Positions 25,727-26,853 of a stretch of DNA of 26,853 nucleotides are shown here, one piece after another. The notes beneath the pieces were generated by a model, which was not told where the DNA came from, did not search any database, and worked only from the letters and a program-made list of their open reading frames with translations. Source of the DNA: JBAZYK01 sp964582265 (GTDB taxonomy: Bacteria > Patescibacteriota > Gracilibacteria > UBA1369); assembly GCA_964582265.1 (NCBI GenBank), contig CAZOQT010000013.1, positions 1 to 26,853 on the forward strand, given 5' to 3'. The position numbers were made by a program, and so were the translations under genes. Position 1 is the first letter of the stretch. Each line of letters opens with the position of its first letter.

Positions 25727-26323
25727 ATGGATTATTTCATTGATTCTGATTATTTAATAATCTCAAATAAGAAGAAATGTAAAGATTTATTAACAGCTGA
25801 AAAATTAAGTTCAGAAAGTGTGATCGAAATATTAGTTAGTCTACATTTTGTACTTGAAATCGGTTTAAATAAATTTTTCAGACAAGTATCTCTTTTGAGC
25901 ATAAAAGTTTGGGTTCCTAGTATAGATCTAATAAATAACTTAGATAATATCAGTTTTATTGATAAAACAATCCTATTTCTATATAACTCCTATTTCGATT
26001 TTGGCAGTGAAGAAAAAAGAAATAAAGCAAAAAAATATCATAGCATAATCGGAAAATTAAAGAATTTTGCTTCTACAAGAAATAAAATATTCCATGGCCA
26101 TTCGATAAGTACCTTTTTAATTGAACGGAAATTAGTACATTCAGAAGCAAAAAAGAAAACTTCATTAGAAGAATTAAAAAAGCAAATCGAAGCATTTTGT
26201 TTCATTACGGAAGGAATGGGCTTCTTTTTGGATTGCTTAAAGTGCCCAATAACAACAAGTGCTAAAGATGCTTTGAAGAGTTCATACCTTTCTTGTGAAT
26301 TTATTCCAAAAAAATGGAGATAA
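25727..26323 (+). CDS. Second HEPN-like protein
   Basis: The 198-residue protein is helical and carries R-x4-H at R118-H123 (STRNKIFHGHS), the most typical form of the HEPN RNase motif, with Asn right after the Arg as in many active members. Upstream helices (VIEILVSLHFVLEIGLNKFF) match the first helices of HEPN bundles. It shows little similarity to the preceding HEPN-like protein, so this is not a recent duplication. It is the last gene of the four-gene cluster. No nucleotidyltransferase (MNT) antitoxin partner is seen, so it is not a classic HEPN/MNT pair. It could be an RNA-cutting effector or an inactive partner of its neighbour. Confidence 0.65.
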   Translation: MDYFIDSDYLIISNKKKCKDLLTAEKLSSESVIEILVSLHFVLEIGLNKFFRQVSLLSIKVWVPSIDLINNLDNISFIDKTILFLYNSYFDFGSEEKRNKAKKYHSIIGKLKNFASTRNKIFHGHSISTFLIERKLVHSEAKKKTSLEELKKQIEAFCFITEGMGFFLDCLKCPITTSAKDALKSSYLSCEFIPKKWR

Positions 26324-26329
26324 AACGCA

Positions 26330-26400
26330 CAAATAAGGTCTATATGACCTCATTGACCCAACAGCAAGAAACCCTAGGGTCACTGGCTACTCCTTATTTG
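26330..26400. repeat. Nested inverted repeats after the second HEPN gene
   Basis: CAAATAAGG (26330-26338) and CCTTATTTG (26392-26400) are perfect 9-bp inverted repeats. Between them AGGTC/GACCT (26336-26340 with 26346-26350) and TGACCC/GGGTCA (26354-26359 with 26377-26382) form two inner hairpins, and CCCTAGGG is at 26372-26379. The first inner hairpin shares three bases with the outer stem, so the folds partly compete. There is no T-run after it, so it is not a simple terminator. Confidence 0.6.
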
Positions 26401-26569
26401 CCTACTTGACACTCACTATAGGAGATAAATGTTATTATAACATATTTAATACATATAAAATTATGTATAAATATGTATGTATATATATCTACAGTAACTA
26501 AGTAATGCATTATTGCGATAACATGCTAAGTAGAATTCTAATTAACTATAATAAACTTAAAGTATAGTA

Positions 26570-26658
26570 AAAGGGGGGTACGCTGGAGCATTCTGATTGC
26601 ATGCGGTGAATTTCCAAAATCAGGTAGCCAGTGTTTCCCCTCAGCCTTTAATTTTTTT
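26570..26658 (+). terminator. Long imperfect hairpin with T-tract (terminator or structured RNA)
   Basis: Paired segments from outside in are AAAGG/CCTTT, GGGG (26575-26578) with CCCC (26637-26640), CGCTGG (26581-26586) with CCAGTG (26628-26633), and CTGATT (26593-26598) with AATCAG (26618-26623). Seven T follow at 26652-26658. It may end plus-strand transcripts. On the minus strand it lies just past the surface-protein stop and is followed by TTTT, so it could act both ways. The stem is longer than usual for a terminator. Confidence 0.5.
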
Positions 26659-26697
26659 GTGGAGGACGGCCTAACCTAATCGATCTATTTGAACCGA

Positions 26698-26853
26698 TTA
26701 AGGATTAACCGTAATCTTCGCCGTATTGCTCGTTTTTACTGCCGTATAAGGGTTTTGACACTCCAAGGTATAACTAAACTCACCAATGGTGTCTAAAATA
26801 AGATTTTCGACCCCAATTGCGCTTTTTGACCCACTCCACGCACCCGAAGCCGT
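26698..26853 (-). CDS. C-terminal end of an Ig-like repeat surface protein (runs off right edge)
   Basis: The minus strand is open from the edge to a TAA at 26700-26698, giving the last 51 residues. The text ASGAWSGSKSAIGVENL, then FSYTLECQNP and a final KITVNP, matches the C-terminal half of Ig-like repeats found in large secreted or surface proteins of CPR bacteria, where an ASGxWSG strand is followed by a YTLxC strand and a closing V-T-V strand. No membrane anchor follows the last repeat, so attachment must lie elsewhere. The long hairpin at 26570-26649 is just downstream and may end its transcript. It may be a host gene or part of the island. Confidence 0.6.
   Translation of the reverse strand, partial: TASGAWSGSKSAIGVENLILDTIGEFSYTLECQNPYTAVKTSNTAKITVNP

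Larger units (their letters stand above)
26324..26697. other. Gene-free region between the island operon and the surface-protein fragment
   Basis: The 374 bases hold two structured regions (26330-26400 and 26570-26658), entered separately. Between them is a very AT-rich stretch (about 26430-26570) of TATA-type low-complexity sequence. I see no open frame, tRNA or clear promoter. A TTGACA at 26406 lacks a -10 box at the right distance. Confidence 0.6.
19567..26853. mobile_element. Putative genomic island integrated at tRNA-fMet (right end outside window)
   Basis: In tRNA-targeted integration, the whole tRNA stays at one end and a 3' fragment at the other, with the element on the 5' side of the fragment. 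Here that is to the right of 19566. The content changes there too, from housekeeping and copper genes to a plus-strand cluster of SNF2 ATPase, HNH nuclease and two HEPN proteins. The gene-free 19567-19747 stretch shows only short, broken frames and no clear feature. No integrase, transposase or intact tRNA-fMet is visible, so the right limit is unknown and the surface-protein fragment at 26698 may be host or island. Confidence 0.5.

Noticed and set aside
26406..26440. Promoter in the right intergenic region
   Set aside because: TTGACA at 26406-26411 has no -10 box at 16-18 bp; the TTATAA nearby is over 20 bp away and no gene follows on that strand.

Overview
The window looks like a chromosome segment of an uncultivated bacterium of the Candidate Phyla Radiation (Patescibacteria). 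The reasons are the AT-rich, tightly packed genes, the lack of Shine-Dalgarno sequences, and gene types that recur in that group: a sigma region 4/HARE-HTH protein, a chromosomal TraG/VirD4-like ATPase, a CarS-like lipid enzyme and an Ig-like surface repeat. This placement is inference; no rRNA gene is present. All 22 readable stop codons are TAA or TAG, none TGA.

Positions 1-13114 are mostly housekeeping. On the minus strand lie the N-terminal part of a NadC-like phosphoribosyltransferase, a coiled-coil hypothetical, and a pair of unusual regulators (an OmpR-type protein with a degenerate receiver, then a sigma region 4/HARE protein). On the plus strand lie valS, a TPR-like protein, rlmN, a DUF3467 protein, dtd, a single-chain glycyl-tRNA synthetase, a short RadC and the TraG/VirD4-like ATPase. 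Two hairpin terminators flank radC.

Positions 13129-19492 read on the minus strand. A copper operon starts at a near-consensus promoter (19463-19492) with a dyad around its -10 box. It encodes a small secreted protein, an HMA/DsbD-like/double-cupredoxin fusion, a CopA-type Cu(I) ATPase and a CopZ-like chaperone. Beyond it are a tRNA-Met(CAU) and a two-gene lipid pair (CDP-alcohol phosphatidyltransferase overlapping a CarS-like cytidylyltransferase).

At 19522-19566 there is only the 3' part of an initiator tRNA, broken exactly at the anticodon loop, which is the usual mark of an attachment site. To its right a consensus promoter (TTGACA, 17 bp, TATAAT) drives a four-gene cluster: a giant SNF2 ATPase with four ~96-residue N-terminal repeats and an Ig-like domain, an HNH nuclease, and two different HEPN-type proteins. 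Helicase, DNA nuclease and two probable RNases on an island suggest an anti-phage or anti-plasmid defence system in a combination I do not recognise. A 10-N assembly gap splits the SNF2 gene, but the repeat spacing indicates that nothing is missing.

The right edge (26324-26853) holds two structured palindromic regions, an AT-rich stretch and the C-terminus of an Ig-like surface protein on the minus strand. The other end of the island and any integrase lie outside the window.
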